A stretch of 10,415 nt of DNA from assembly GCA_910577415.1 (NCBI GenBank), contig CAJTLK010000066.1, forward strand, positions 1 through 10,415, given 5' to 3'. Below are positions 1 through 7,817 of this stretch, piece after piece. The position numbers and the translations under genes are program-made. The notes under the pieces were generated by a model. It worked only from the letters and a program-made list of their open reading frames with translations, was not told the origin of the DNA and made no database searches. The stretch's first letter is position 1; each line of letters starts with the position of its first letter. The stretch is from an uncultured Oscillospiraceae bacterium (lineage in GTDB: Bacteria > Bacillota > Clostridia > Oscillospirales > Oscillospiraceae).

Positions 1-478
1 AGTGTGCTACGTGAAGGACGGCCAGGCCATCGGTGTGGGGGCGGGCCAGCAGAGCCGTATCCACTGTACCCGGCTGGCAGGGCAGAAGGCGGACACCTGG
101 TCTCTTCGTTACCATCCCAAGGTCCTCGCCCTCCAGTTTGTGGAAGGTATCCGCCGTCCTGACCGGGACAACACGGTGGACCAGTACATCAACGAACCCT
201 CCTTCCTCTCCGGCGACCTCTGGAAGGACTACCTTAAGGTCAAGCCCGACATCCTCACTGCCGAGGACAAGGCGGCGTGGCTGGCCCAAATTTCCGGCGT
301 CACTCTTGGCTCCGACGCCTTCTTCCCCTTTGGGGACAACGTGGAGCGGGCTAAGCTCTCCGGCGTGGAGTTCATCGTGGAACCCGGCGGCTCTATCCGG
401 GACGACCACGTCATCATGACCGCCGATAAATATAATATGGTCATGTGCTTCACTGGGATGCGGCTGTTTCACCATTGA
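1..478 (+). CDS. purH: AICAR formyltransferase, C-terminal part (5' end cut by window edge)
   Basis: Transfers the formyl group of 10-formyl-tetrahydrofolate to AICAR to give FAICAR, the penultimate step of IMP synthesis, in the cytoplasm. The 158 visible codons hold the conserved end of the transformylase fold: GQQSRIHCTR (fragment residues 16-24), SDAFFPF (104-110), PGGSIRDD (128-135) and the terminal TGMRLFHH. Between them lies a longer stretch (about residues 35-100, with PDRDNTVDQYI and AAWLAQISGV) that ordinary bifunctional PurH lacks. As I recall the family, this insert marks the stand-alone AICAR formyltransferase of Clostridia, which has no IMP cyclohydrolase domain; the N-terminal end is outside the window, so this cannot be proved here. 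The GTG at base 2 is almost certainly an internal valine (S-V-C-Y context in homologues), not the start. purD follows after 24 bases. The symbol purH is used in its loose sense for the transformylase activity. Confidence 0.93.
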   Translation, partial: VCYVKDGQAIGVGAGQQSRIHCTRLAGQKADTWSLRYHPKVLALQFVEGIRRPDRDNTVDQYINEPSFLSGDLWKDYLKVKPDILTAEDKAAWLAQISGVTLGSDAFFPFGDNVERAKLSGVEFIVEPGGSIRDDHVIMTADKYNMVMCFTGMRLFHH

Positions 479-482
479 GGAA

Positions 483-498
483 CGTACAAGGGGGTACG
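483..498 (+). promoter_or_regulatory. purD Shine-Dalgarno inside a small inverted repeat
   Basis: The ribosome binding site AAGGGGG (488-494) sits 8 bases before the purD ATG. It is framed by a 5-base inverted repeat, CGTAC (483-487) and GTACG (494-498), which would put AAGGGG in a 6-base loop. The arms pair exactly as written. Whether such a short stem forms or affects translation is unknown. The site settles ATG 503 as the purD start. Confidence 0.6.
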
Positions 499-502
499 CT
501 TT

Positions 503-1777
503 ATGAAGCTCTTAGTCATCGGCGGCGGAGGCCGTGAACACGCCATTATCAAAAAGCTGAAAGAAAACCCCGCTGTGGAGGTCATCTACGCCCTCCCCGG
601 CAACGGCGGCATGGCTGCGGACGCCATCTGCGTTCCTGAGATCGGCGCCAAGGAGATCGACAAGCAGGTCAAGTTTGCCGTCGCCCACAGCATCGACTAT
701 GCCGTGGTGGCCCCCGATGATCCCCTGGCCCTGGGAGCGGTGGACGCTCTCACGGCGGCGGGCGTCCCCTGCTTTGGTCCCAACAAAGCGGCGGCCATCA
801 TCGAGGCCAGCAAAGCTTTTTCCAAGGACCTGATGAAGAAATACCGCATCCCCACCGCTCAATATGAGACCTTCACCGACATGGACGCCGCCTTGCGCTA
901 TCTGGACGCCAGCCCCGCCCCCATTGTGGTCAAGGCCGACGGCCTGGCCCTGGGCAAGGGTGTGGTGGTGGCTCAAACCACCCAGGAGGCCAAGGCCGCC
1001 GTCCGTTCCATGATGGAGGACAAGGTCTTTGGCGCGTCCGGGACCAAGGTAGTCATCGAAGAGTTTTTGACCGGGCCGGAGGTCTCCGTCCTCTCCTTTA
1101 CCGACGGTGAGACCGTGGTCCCCATGGTCTCCTCCATGGACCACAAGCGCGCCGGGGATGGGGACACCGGGGCCAACACCGGGGGCATGGGCACCGTCGC
1201 CCCCAATCCCTTCTATACCCCCGCCATCGCCCAGGAGTGCATGGAGACCATCTTCAAGCCCACCATTGCCGCCATGAAGGCTGAGGGTCGGCCCTTCAAG
1301 GGCTGCCTCTACTTCGGGCTGATGCTCACCCCCAGCGGCCCTAAGGTCATCGAGTATAACTGCCGCTTCGGCGACCCGGAGACCCAGGTGGTACTGCCCC
1401 TGCTCAAAAGCGACCTGCTGACCGTGATGCACGCCACCACCGACGGCTCCCTGGCCCAAACCCCCGTGGAATTTTCCACCGGCTCGGCCTGCTGCGTGGT
1501 CCTGGCCTCCAAGGGCTATCCCGCAAAATACGATAAGGGCTTTCCCATCACTATGACAGGGGAGGCCGCTGAACACGCCTATGTGGCAGGAGCCGCCCTG
1601 CACGATGGCGTCCTTGTCACCAGCGGTGGCCGTGTCCTGGGCGTCACCGCCGTGTCCGATACCCTCCCCGCCGCCATTACGGAAGCCTACCGTTTGGCCG
1701 AAGGGGTCCACTTTGAAAACAAATATTTCCGCACCGATATCGGCAAGCGGGCGCTGAGCGCCCAAAAGGAGGGCTGA
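503..1777 (+). CDS. purD: Phosphoribosylamine-glycine ligase (GAR synthetase)
   Basis: Joins 5-phosphoribosylamine and glycine with ATP hydrolysis to form GAR, the second step of de novo purine synthesis, in the cytoplasm. The 424 residues match the usual length of about 420-430. The N-terminal nucleotide-binding-like domain opens with the family signature GGGGREHAI (residues 7-15). The ATP-grasp part shows VVKADGLALGKGVVVA (K144 to about 157), EEFLTGPEVSVLSF, the acidic and glycine-rich DHKRAGDGDTGANTGGMG (213-230), and EYNCRFGDPETQ (284-295), whose Glu and Asn are the expected magnesium and ATP ligands. No key motif is missing. The start at 503 is supported by AAGGGGG 8 bases upstream and by the MKLLVIGGGGREH beginning typical of PurD. 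The gene lies between AICAR formyltransferase and purL; its last codons contain the purL ribosome binding site, and only 3 bases separate its stop from the purL start. Confidence 0.98.
   Translation: MKLLVIGGGGREHAIIKKLKENPAVEVIYALPGNGGMAADAICVPEIGAKEIDKQVKFAVAHSIDYAVVAPDDPLALGAVDALTAAGVPCFGPNKAAAIIEASKAFSKDLMKKYRIPTAQYETFTDMDAALRYLDASPAPIVVKADGLALGKGVVVAQTTQEAKAAVRSMMEDKVFGASGTKVVIEEFLTGPEVSVLSFTDGETVVPMVSSMDHKRAGDGDTGANTGGMGTVAPNPFYTPAIAQECMETIFKPTIAAMKAEGRPFKGCLYFGLMLTPSGPKVIEYNCRFGDPETQVVLPLLKSDLLTVMHATTDGSLAQTPVEFSTGSACCVVLASKGYPAKYDKGFPITMTGEAAEHAYVAGAALHDGVLVTSGGRVLGVTAVSDTLPAAITEAYRLAEGVHFENKYFRTDIGKRALSAQKEG
1766..1773 (+). promoter_or_regulatory. purL ribosome binding site within the purD 3' end
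   Basis: AAGGAGGG lies 7 bases before the purL ATG at 1781 and is read in frame as the Lys-Glu-Gly C-terminus of PurD. It fixes the purL start and implies translation of purL by ribosomes finishing purD. Confidence 0.85.
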
Positions 1778-1780
1778 GAG

Positions 1781-4700
1781 ATGGTCTACCGCGTATTCGT
1801 CACCAAAAAGCCCTCCCTGGCCGGAGAGGCCGCCGCCCTCCTGTCCGACTGCCGCTCGTTTTTGGGCCTGAAGGGTCTGACCGACGTCCGTATCTGGAAC
1901 CGCTATGACGCCGAGGGCATGGATAAGGCCCTCTTCGATCACGCCAAGACCACCGTCTTCTCCGAGCCGCCGGTGGACCTTCTCTCCGACGAGGCCGACG
2001 CCGCCGGAGCCGCCGCCGTTTTCGCCGTGGAGCCTCTGCCGGGGCAGTTTGACCAGCGGGCGGATTCGGCGGCCCAGTGCGTGCAGATGCTCTCCCAGGG
2101 CGAGCGACCCATCATCCGCTCGGCCAAGCTTTACGCCCTCTACGGTGACCTCACTGAAAAGGACGTCGCGGCGGTAAAGAGCTACGTCATCAACCCGGTA
2201 GAAAGCCGGGAAGCCTCCCTGGACAAGCCCGACACCCTCCAAATGACCTACCCCCAGCCCGAGACGGTGGAGACCGTTTCCGGCTTTACCGCTATGGACG
2301 AGACTGCCCTGGCCGCTCTGCTGGACAAGTTGGGCCTTGCCATGGACCTGGACGATCTGAAGTTCCTCCAGACCTATTTCCAGGAGGAGGGCCGGGACCC
2401 CACCATTACCGAGGTGCGGGTAGTGGACACCTACTGGTCCGACCACTGCCGCCACACCACCTTCTCCACCCACATCGACTGCGTAAATATCGACTCTCCC
2501 TGCGTAAAGGCGGCCTATGACCGCTATCTGGCCACCCGGGAGGAGGTCTACGGCGCGGAAAAGGCCGCCAAGCGGCCCCAGACCCTGATGGACGTGGCCA
2601 CCATCGGCACAAAGGCACTGAAAAAGCGGGGACTGCTCCCCGAGCTGGACGAGAGCGAGGAGATCAACGCCTGCTCCATCCATGTCCCCGCCCTGGTCAA
2701 CGATACTCTCCAGGACTGGCTTTTGATGTTTAAAAACGAGACCCACAACCACCCCACCGAGATCGAACCCTTCGGCGGAGCTGCCACCTGTATCGGCGGG
2801 TGCATTCGCGACCCCCTTTCGGGCCGGGCCTATGTCCACCAGGCCATGCGCTTCACCGGGGCGGGCGACCCCCGGAAGAGCCTCGGTGACACCCTGGAGG
2901 GCAAGCTGCCCCAGCGGAAGCTGTGCCAGACCGCGGCGGCAGGCTACTCCTCCTACGGCAACCAGATCGGCCTGGCCACGGGCCATGTGGCGGAGGTCTA
3001 CCATGAGGGCTATGTGGCCAAGCGGCTGGAGTGCGGCGTAGTGGTGGGAGCGGCCCCGGCGGAAAATGTGCGCCGGGAGCGGCCCGTCCCCGGAGATGTG
3101 ATCATTTTGCTGGGTGGCCGCACCGGACGGGACGGCATCGGTGGCGCCACCGGCTCCAGTAAGAGCCACGATAAGAAATCCCTCAAGACCATGGCCAGCG
3201 AGGTACAGAAGGGCAACGCCCCCGAGGAGCGGAAGATACAGCGGCTGTTCCGGGACGGCCATGTCACCCGGCTCATCAAGCGGTGCAACGACTTTGGCGC
3301 GGGCGGCGTGTCCGTCGCCATCGGCGAGCTCTCCGACGGTCTCAGCATCGACCTGGATGCCGTCCGCAAAAAGTACGACGGTCTGGACGGCACCGAGCTG
3401 GCTATCTCCGAGAGCCAGGAGCGGATGGCGGTGGTGGTCTCCCCCAAGGACGAAGAAGCCTTTATCGCCGCGGCCCGGAAGGAAAACTTAGAGGCCTACC
3501 GGGTGGCAGTCGTCACTGAAGAGCCCCGGATGGTCATGCGCTGGAAAGGCAGGGTCATCGCCGACCTGAGCCGTGCTTTCCTCAACACCAACGGCGCTGT
3601 CAAGCACACCGCCGTCTCTGTCCCCCCAGCCACCCAAGAGAAGACCGCTGCGCCCCAAAGCTTACGGGACATGGCCTCCAGCCTGAAGACCGCCTCCCGT
3701 CGGGGACTGGTGGAGCGCTTTGACGGCTCTATTGGCGCGGGGAGCCTTCTGATGCCCTTCGGCGGTAAGACCCAGTCCACCCCCGCCCAGGCCATGGCCG
3801 CCCTCCTCCCGGTGCTGCCGGGGCAGGAGACCGCCCAGGCCAGCGTTATGGCCTGGGGCTGTGACCCGGACATGCTCTCTGCCGACCACTACCAGGGAGC
3901 CTACAACGCAGTAACGGTCTCCATTGCCAAGCTGGTGGCGGCGGGGGCGGATTACAAGAAGGCTTACCTTACCCTCCAGGAGTTCTTTGAAAAGCTCCGG
4001 GACGACCCCCGGCGCTGGGGCAAGCCCTTCGCCGCGCTTTTGGGCGCGCTGGACGCCCAGTTGGACTATGCCGCCGCCGCTATCGGCGGCAAGGATTCCA
4101 TGTCCGGCTCCTTCCTGGATAGGGACGTCCCCCCCACCCTCATCTCCTTTGCCATCGCCCCCATCAAGGCCGACGTGCTGATCACTCCCGAGTTCAAGGA
4201 GCCGGGGCACCCGGTCTACCTCTTTGCCGGGAACCCCACCGCCGAGAGCCGAAAGGCCGCCTGGGACGCCTTCCATGCCCTGTGTCAAGCGGGCAAGGTG
4301 AAGGCCGCCTGGGCGGTGGAGCAGGGCGTGGCCGAGGGCGTGATGAAGATGTCCTTCGGCAACCGCATAGGCTTTGCGATGGCCACAGACGCGGAGCTGG
4401 ACTGGTTCTCCCCCTGGCCCGACGCCATTGTGGCGGAGCTTACCGAGGACGTCAACGCCCCCCTCTCCATGAAGCTGGGCGTTACCATTGACCAGCCCGT
4501 CATTGACCTCGGCAGTGACGCCGCCCCCATCGACGAGCTGTTTTCCCTCAACGAGGCCGTGTTGGAAAAGGTCTATCCCACTGTGGCGGCGGAGAAGGCC
4601 GACGTCCTTCCCTCCTTTACCTTTGAAGCTCCTTCGGTCTGTACCCCCCATGTGAAGACCGCCAGACCCACCGCCCTCATCCCCGTCTTCCCCGGCACCA

Positions 4701-5467
4701 ACTGCGAGTATGACACCGCCCGTGCTCTCATGGATGCCGGAGCCGAGGCCAGGGTCCAGGTCATCCGCAACCTCACCGCCAACGACGTGGCCAAGAGCGT
4801 GGACGACTTTGTAAAGTCCCTTTCGGAGTCCCAGATGGTGGTCATTCCCGGCGGCTTCTCCGGCGGCGACGAGCCGGACGGCTCCGCCAAGTTTATCACC
4901 GCCTTCTTCCGCGCTCCGGCGGTGCGGGAGCAGGTCACTGCGTTGCTGGAAAAGCGGGACGGACTGATGCTGGGCATCTGCAACGGCTTCCAGGCCCTTA
5001 TCAAGCTGGGCTTGGTGCCCTACGGAAAGATCCTTGATCCTGACGAGAGCTTCCCCACCCTGACCTACAACACCATTGGCCGCCACCAGTCCAAGCTGGT
5101 ACGGACCAGAGTCTGCTCCTCCCTCTCTCCCTGGCTGCGCCGGACAAAAGTTGGGGATATTTACACCGTCCCCATCTCCCATGGCGAAGGCCGCTTCCTC
5201 TGCTCCCAGGAGCTGGTGAAGGAGCTTGCCGCCAAGGGACAGATCGCCACCCAATATGTGGACCTTACCGGCGCGCCCACCATGGATACTGCCTTTAACC
5301 CCAACGGCTCGGTCTGCGCCATCGAGGGCATCACCTCCCCCGACGGGCGGGTCCTGGGCAAGATGGGCCACTCGGAGCGGGTGGGCAAACACCTCTACCG
5401 CAACGTTCCCGGCCTTTACGACATGGGCCTGTTCACGTCCGCCGTTCATTACTTCAAGGAGGGTTGA
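1781..5467 (+). CDS. purL: Phosphoribosylformylglycinamidine synthase, single-chain form
   Basis: Converts FGAR, glutamine and ATP to FGAM, the fourth purine step. At 1228 residues it is the large single-chain type, with the PurS-like, synthetase and glutaminase parts in one polypeptide, so no separate purS or purQ is needed. In order: a PurS-like N-terminal region (about 1-150); a linker with YWSDHCRHTTF (His222); the synthetase with KNETHNHPTEIEPFGGA (E320, H322, H324), the glycine-rich GGRTGRDGIGG (445-455), DFGAGGVSVAIGE (from 504) and IGGKDSMSGS (around 769-776); then the class I glutamine amidotransferase from about 960, with FPGTNCEYD, PGGFSGGDE (1023-1031), the nucleophile elbow GICNGFQ (Cys1067), SHGEGRF (His1134) and GHSERV (His1197, Glu1199), which complete a Cys-His-Glu triad by analogy to E. 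coli PurL. Ammonia would pass internally from glutaminase to synthetase. E. coli PurL is somewhat longer (about 1295). ATG 1781 is set by AAGGAGGG 7 bases upstream. fhs starts 3 bases after the stop. Confidence 0.98.
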   Translation: MVYRVFVTKKPSLAGEAAALLSDCRSFLGLKGLTDVRIWNRYDAEGMDKALFDHAKTTVFSEPPVDLLSDEADAAGAAAVFAVEPLPGQFDQRADSAAQCVQMLSQGERPIIRSAKLYALYGDLTEKDVAAVKSYVINPVESREASLDKPDTLQMTYPQPETVETVSGFTAMDETALAALLDKLGLAMDLDDLKFLQTYFQEEGRDPTITEVRVVDTYWSDHCRHTTFSTHIDCVNIDSPCVKAAYDRYLATREEVYGAEKAAKRPQTLMDVATIGTKALKKRGLLPELDESEEINACSIHVPALVNDTLQDWLLMFKNETHNHPTEIEPFGGAATCIGGCIRDPLSGRAYVHQAMRFTGAGDPRKSLGDTLEGKLPQRKLCQTAAAGYSSYGNQIGLATGHVAEVYHEGYVAKRLECGVVVGAAPAENVRRERPVPGDVIILLGGRTGRDGIGGATGSSKSHDKKSLKTMASEVQKGNAPEERKIQRLFRDGHVTRLIKRCNDFGAGGVSVAIGELSDGLSIDLDAVRKKYDGLDGTELAISESQERMAVVVSPKDEEAFIAAARKENLEAYRVAVVTEEPRMVMRWKGRVIADLSRAFLNTNGAVKHTAVSVPPATQEKTAAPQSLRDMASSLKTASRRGLVERFDGSIGAGSLLMPFGGKTQSTPAQAMAALLPVLPGQETAQASVMAWGCDPDMLSADHYQGAYNAVTVSIAKLVAAGADYKKAYLTLQEFFEKLRDDPRRWGKPFAALLGALDAQLDYAAAAIGGKDSMSGSFLDRDVPPTLISFAIAPIKADVLITPEFKEPGHPVYLFAGNPTAESRKAAWDAFHALCQAGKVKAAWAVEQGVAEGVMKMSFGNRIGFAMATDAELDWFSPWPDAIVAELTEDVNAPLSMKLGVTIDQPVIDLGSDAAPIDELFSLNEAVLEKVYPTVAAEKADVLPSFTFEAPSVCTPHVKTARPTALIPVFPGTNCEYDTARALMDAGAEARVQVIRNLTANDVAKSVDDFVKSLSESQMVVIPGGFSGGDEPDGSAKFITAFFRAPAVREQVTALLEKRDGLMLGICNGFQALIKLGLVPYGKILDPDESFPTLTYNTIGRHQSKLVRTRVCSSLSPWLRRTKVGDIYTVPISHGEGRFLCSQELVKELAAKGQIATQYVDLTGAPTMDTAFNPNGSVCAIEGITSPDGRVLGKMGHSERVGKHLYRNVPGLYDMGLFTSAVHYFKEG
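5456..5463 (+). promoter_or_regulatory. fhs ribosome binding site within the purL 3' end
   Basis: AAGGAGGG lies 7 bases before the fhs ATG at 5471 and encodes the Lys-Glu-Gly C-terminus of PurL. Site, spacing and stop placement copy the purD-purL junction almost base for base. Confidence 0.85.
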
Positions 5468-5470
5468 GCC

Positions 5471-7150
5471 ATGGCTTTTCTTTCTGACATCGAGATCGCC
5501 CAGAGCGTAACGCCCCGTCCCATCGGAGAAATCGCCGCCAAGCTGGGCCTTACCGAAAACGACCTGATCCCCTATGGCCGGGACAAGGCCAAGGTGGAAC
5601 CTTCCTCCTACCAAGATAAGCCCCGGAAGGGCAAGCTCATTCTGGTAACAGCCATCAATCCCACCCCTGCCGGAGAGGGGAAGACCACCACCAGCGTGGG
5701 CCTGGCCGACGCGCTGACCCGGTTGGGCAAGCGGACCTGCCTTGCCCTGCGGGAGCCGTCTCTGGGGCCGGTGTTCGGGGTAAAGGGCGGGGCCGCCGGC
5801 GGCGGCTACGCCCAGGTCATCCCCATGGAGGACATCAACCTCCACTTTACCGGAGACTTCCACGCCATCGGCGCGGCCAATAATCTGCTGGCGGCGATGC
5901 TTGATAACCACATCCAGCAGGGCAACGCCCTGGACATCGACGTGAAGAACATTACCTGGAAGCGCTGCGTGGACATGAATGACCGGCAGCTGCGCAATGT
6001 CATCGACGGCCTGGGCGGACGGATGCAGGGGGTGCCCCGTGAAGACGGCTTCGATATCACTGTGGCCAGCGAGGTCATGGCGGTCTTCTGCCTGTCCAAC
6101 AGCATCTCCGACCTGAAGACCCGGCTGGGCCGGATGGTGGTGGCCTACACCCGCAGCGGGGAGCCTGTCACCGCCCACGACCTGAAGGCCGAGGGGGCTA
6201 TGACCGCCCTTTTGAAGGACGCTCTCAAGCCCAACCTGGTCCAGACCTTAGAGGGCACCCCCGCCTTTATCCACGGCGGCCCCTTTGCCAACATTGCCCA
6301 CGGCTGCAACAGCGTCGCCGCCACCGACGCTGCCCTGAAGCTGGGCGATTATGTCGTGACCGAGGCGGGCTTCGGCGCCGACCTGGGCGCGGAGAAATTT
6401 CTGGACATCAAGTGCCGCATGGCGGGCCTTGTCCCCGACGCGGTGGTCATCGTGGCCACCGTCCGGGCCTTGAAGCACCACGGCGGCGTGGCCAAGGCGG
6501 AGCTGGGCAATGAAAACCTTGAGGCGCTGGAGAAGGGGCTTCCCAATCTTCTCCGCCACGTGGACAACATCAAAAATACCTTCCATCTTCCCTGCGTGGT
6601 AGCCGTCAACGCCTTCCCCACCGACACCCCCGCCGAGCTGAAGCTGGTGGAAGACAAATGCCGGGAGCTGGGGGTCAGCGTGGCCCTCTCCGAGGTCTGG
6701 GCCAAGGGCGGCGAGGGCGGCGAGGCCCTGGGAAAAGAGGTCATCCGCCTGTGCGAGGAAGCGCCCCGCCTGGACGAATTCACCTATGCCTACGAGGAGG
6801 GAACCTCCATCCAATATAAGCTCAACGCCATTGTGAACCGGGTATACGGCGGGGAGCGGGCCGTCCTCACCCCCAACGCCCAAAAGCAGGCCCAAAAGCT
6901 CTTTGAACTGGGCTACGGAGACCTGCCCATCTGCATGGCCAAGACCCAGTATTCCTTCTCCGACGACCCCGCCCTCCTGGGCGCGCCGGAGGGCTTCGCC
7001 GTCACGGTGCGGAATTTGAAGGTCTCCGCCGGGGCGGGCTTTATCGTGGCCCTCACCGGGGACATTATGACCATGCCGGGTCTTCCCAAGGTCCCGGCAG
7101 CGGAGAAGATCGACGTGGACGAGAACGGGAAAATAACGGGACTGTTCTAA
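5471..7150 (+). CDS. fhs: Formate-tetrahydrofolate ligase (10-formyl-THF synthetase)
   Basis: Makes 10-formyl-tetrahydrofolate from formate, THF and ATP in the cytoplasm; in anaerobes it supplies one-carbon units to purine synthesis and, in acetogens, forms part of the methyl branch of the Wood-Ljungdahl pathway. The length, 559 residues, is that of the family. Visible motifs: the ATP-binding loop TPAGEGKTT (65-73), REPSLGPVFG followed by signature VKGGAAGGGY (104-113), MEDINLHFTGDFHAI, RCVDMNDRQLRNV, TLEGTPAFIHGGPFANIAHG, TEAGFGADLGAEKF, the second signature VATVRALKHHGG (328-339), VAVNAFPTDT, and the usual GLF carboxyl end. ATG 5471 follows AAGGAGGG at the expected distance and 3 bases after purL. 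It is the last gene before a strong terminator. Its place beside AICAR formyltransferase, which consumes 10-formyl-THF, points to a purine-supply role; the window holds no other Wood-Ljungdahl gene. Confidence 0.98.
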   Translation: MAFLSDIEIAQSVTPRPIGEIAAKLGLTENDLIPYGRDKAKVEPSSYQDKPRKGKLILVTAINPTPAGEGKTTTSVGLADALTRLGKRTCLALREPSLGPVFGVKGGAAGGGYAQVIPMEDINLHFTGDFHAIGAANNLLAAMLDNHIQQGNALDIDVKNITWKRCVDMNDRQLRNVIDGLGGRMQGVPREDGFDITVASEVMAVFCLSNSISDLKTRLGRMVVAYTRSGEPVTAHDLKAEGAMTALLKDALKPNLVQTLEGTPAFIHGGPFANIAHGCNSVAATDAALKLGDYVVTEAGFGADLGAEKFLDIKCRMAGLVPDAVVIVATVRALKHHGGVAKAELGNENLEALEKGLPNLLRHVDNIKNTFHLPCVVAVNAFPTDTPAELKLVEDKCRELGVSVALSEVWAKGGEGGEALGKEVIRLCEEAPRLDEFTYAYEEGTSIQYKLNAIVNRVYGGERAVLTPNAQKQAQKLFELGYGDLPICMAKTQYSFSDDPALLGAPEGFAVTVRNLKVSAGAGFIVALTGDIMTMPGLPKVPAAEKIDVDENGKITGLF

Positions 7151-7157
7151 ATGACCG

Positions 7158-7199
7158 AAAAAAGGCGGCAGCACTGTTTTCAGTGCTGCCGCCTTTTTT
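7158..7199. terminator. Bidirectional intrinsic terminator between convergent operons
   Basis: A perfect 13-base-pair GC-rich stem (7164-7176 pairing with 7181-7193) closes a TTTT loop (7177-7180). It is flanked by six A on the left (7158-7163) and six T on the right (7194-7199), which also pair and extend the stem to 19 base pairs. Read rightwards it ends fhs transcription; read leftwards the A-tract becomes the U-tract, so it also ends the gtrA operon. It begins 8 bases after the fhs stop and lies about 30 bases beyond the gtrA stop. Confidence 0.95.
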
Positions 7200-7229
7200 G
7201 CGGAGGTTTCTTTCCGCACTCCAGATGTG

Positions 7230-7817
7230 TTACCGCTCCTTCTCCGCCGCAGCGGTACGGGGACGGCCCTGGCCAAAGCCGGGGGCAAAGATGATCTTAT
7301 CAATGGCGAAAAAGACCACCATGCAGATCCCTCCCGCCACCACGGTGGTGACGATGTTGTAGATAAAGGGGGGCACAAGGTGCTGGGCCACCCCTACCCA
7401 GACGCTGTTGAAGGCGTTGAGGGCCAGATTCACCACCACCACGCCGGAGGCATAGATGGGGATCTGCCTGCCCAGAGGGCCGTGGTTATCAAAGGTAAAT
7501 CTCCGCTGAAGGGGGAAGTTGATACACTCGCCAAACACAATGGATATCCAGACCGCGATACAGTAGGCCAGCCCGCCATCCGCGACAGCGTAGCCGATCA
7601 CGTTGAAGGTAAAGGGCACGCCCAGCAGTGTGAACCGGGCGTTGGGCCAGCCCCAGCCATTTTCAGCCAGGGCGCCAAACAGTCCGGGCAGGAAGAGCAT
7701 GATGAGGTACTTGAGAAAGGTCACCAGCATACTGATGAGGAAAAACAAGCCTCCCTCCCGAAACCATTTGGCGGCCTTTGGGTGCTTTCGCGCGAAGGCT
7801 TCCCAGAGCTGCTTCAT
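7230..7817 (-). CDS. GtrA-like family integral membrane protein
   Basis: A 195-residue protein with four likely transmembrane helices (about residues 23-47, 82-99, 121-145 and 150-171) and a charged C-terminal tail. The sequence NFPLQRRFTF (100-109) right after helix 2 matches the Asn-Phe-x4-Arg-x-(Trp/Phe)-Thr-Phe hallmark of GtrA-like proteins (Pfam GtrA, PF04138). Family members are thought to move or help move undecaprenyl-phosphate-linked sugars across the membrane, or to act in cell-wall polysaccharide glycosylation; the substrate here is unknown. It is longer than the usual 120-150 residues because of an extended loop between helices 1 and 2 (about 48-81, with GWGWPNARFTLLGVPFTF). An open frame continues upstream to a start at 7886, but ATG 7817 is chosen: it has AAGGAGGG 6 bases upstream, overlaps the preceding stop as ATGA, and removes an implausible Gly/Lys/Arg-rich leader that lies inside the upstream gene. 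Confidence 0.85.
   Translation of the reverse strand: MKQLWEAFARKHPKAAKWFREGGLFFLISMLVTFLKYLIMLFLPGLFGALAENGWGWPNARFTLLGVPFTFNVIGYAVADGGLAYCIAVWISIVFGECINFPLQRRFTFDNHGPLGRQIPIYASGVVVVNLALNAFNSVWVGVAQHLVPPFIYNIVTTVVAGGICMVVFFAIDKIIFAPGFGQGRPRTAAAEKER

Noticed and set aside
2..4. GTG at base 2 as the start of the first gene
   Set aside because: It falls in the middle of the conserved AICAR formyltransferase fold, at a position that is valine in homologues; the gene begins outside the window.
479..502. A terminator or promoter between AICAR formyltransferase and purD
   Set aside because: The 24-base gap has only a 5-base stem with no T-tract and no room for -35 and -10 boxes; it is better read as an intra-operon gap with a ribosome binding site.
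512..3262. Very long minus-strand open frame (916 codons) opposite purD and purL
   Set aside because: It lies antisense to two certain genes. In GC-rich genes with G/C at third codon positions, stop codons become rare on the opposite strand. The translation is Gly/His/Leu/Val-rich with no recognisable domain.
3662..6178. Second long minus-strand open frame (838 codons) opposite purL and fhs
   Set aside because: Same cause as above: it is a mirror of codon bias in purL and fhs, with low-complexity Gly/Val/His composition and no ribosome binding site or family resemblance.
6248..7378. Minus-strand open frame of 376 codons running through the terminator and opposite fhs
   Set aside because: It crosses a strong terminator hairpin, overlaps the GtrA-like gene in another frame and is antisense to fhs. 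It has no domain signal.
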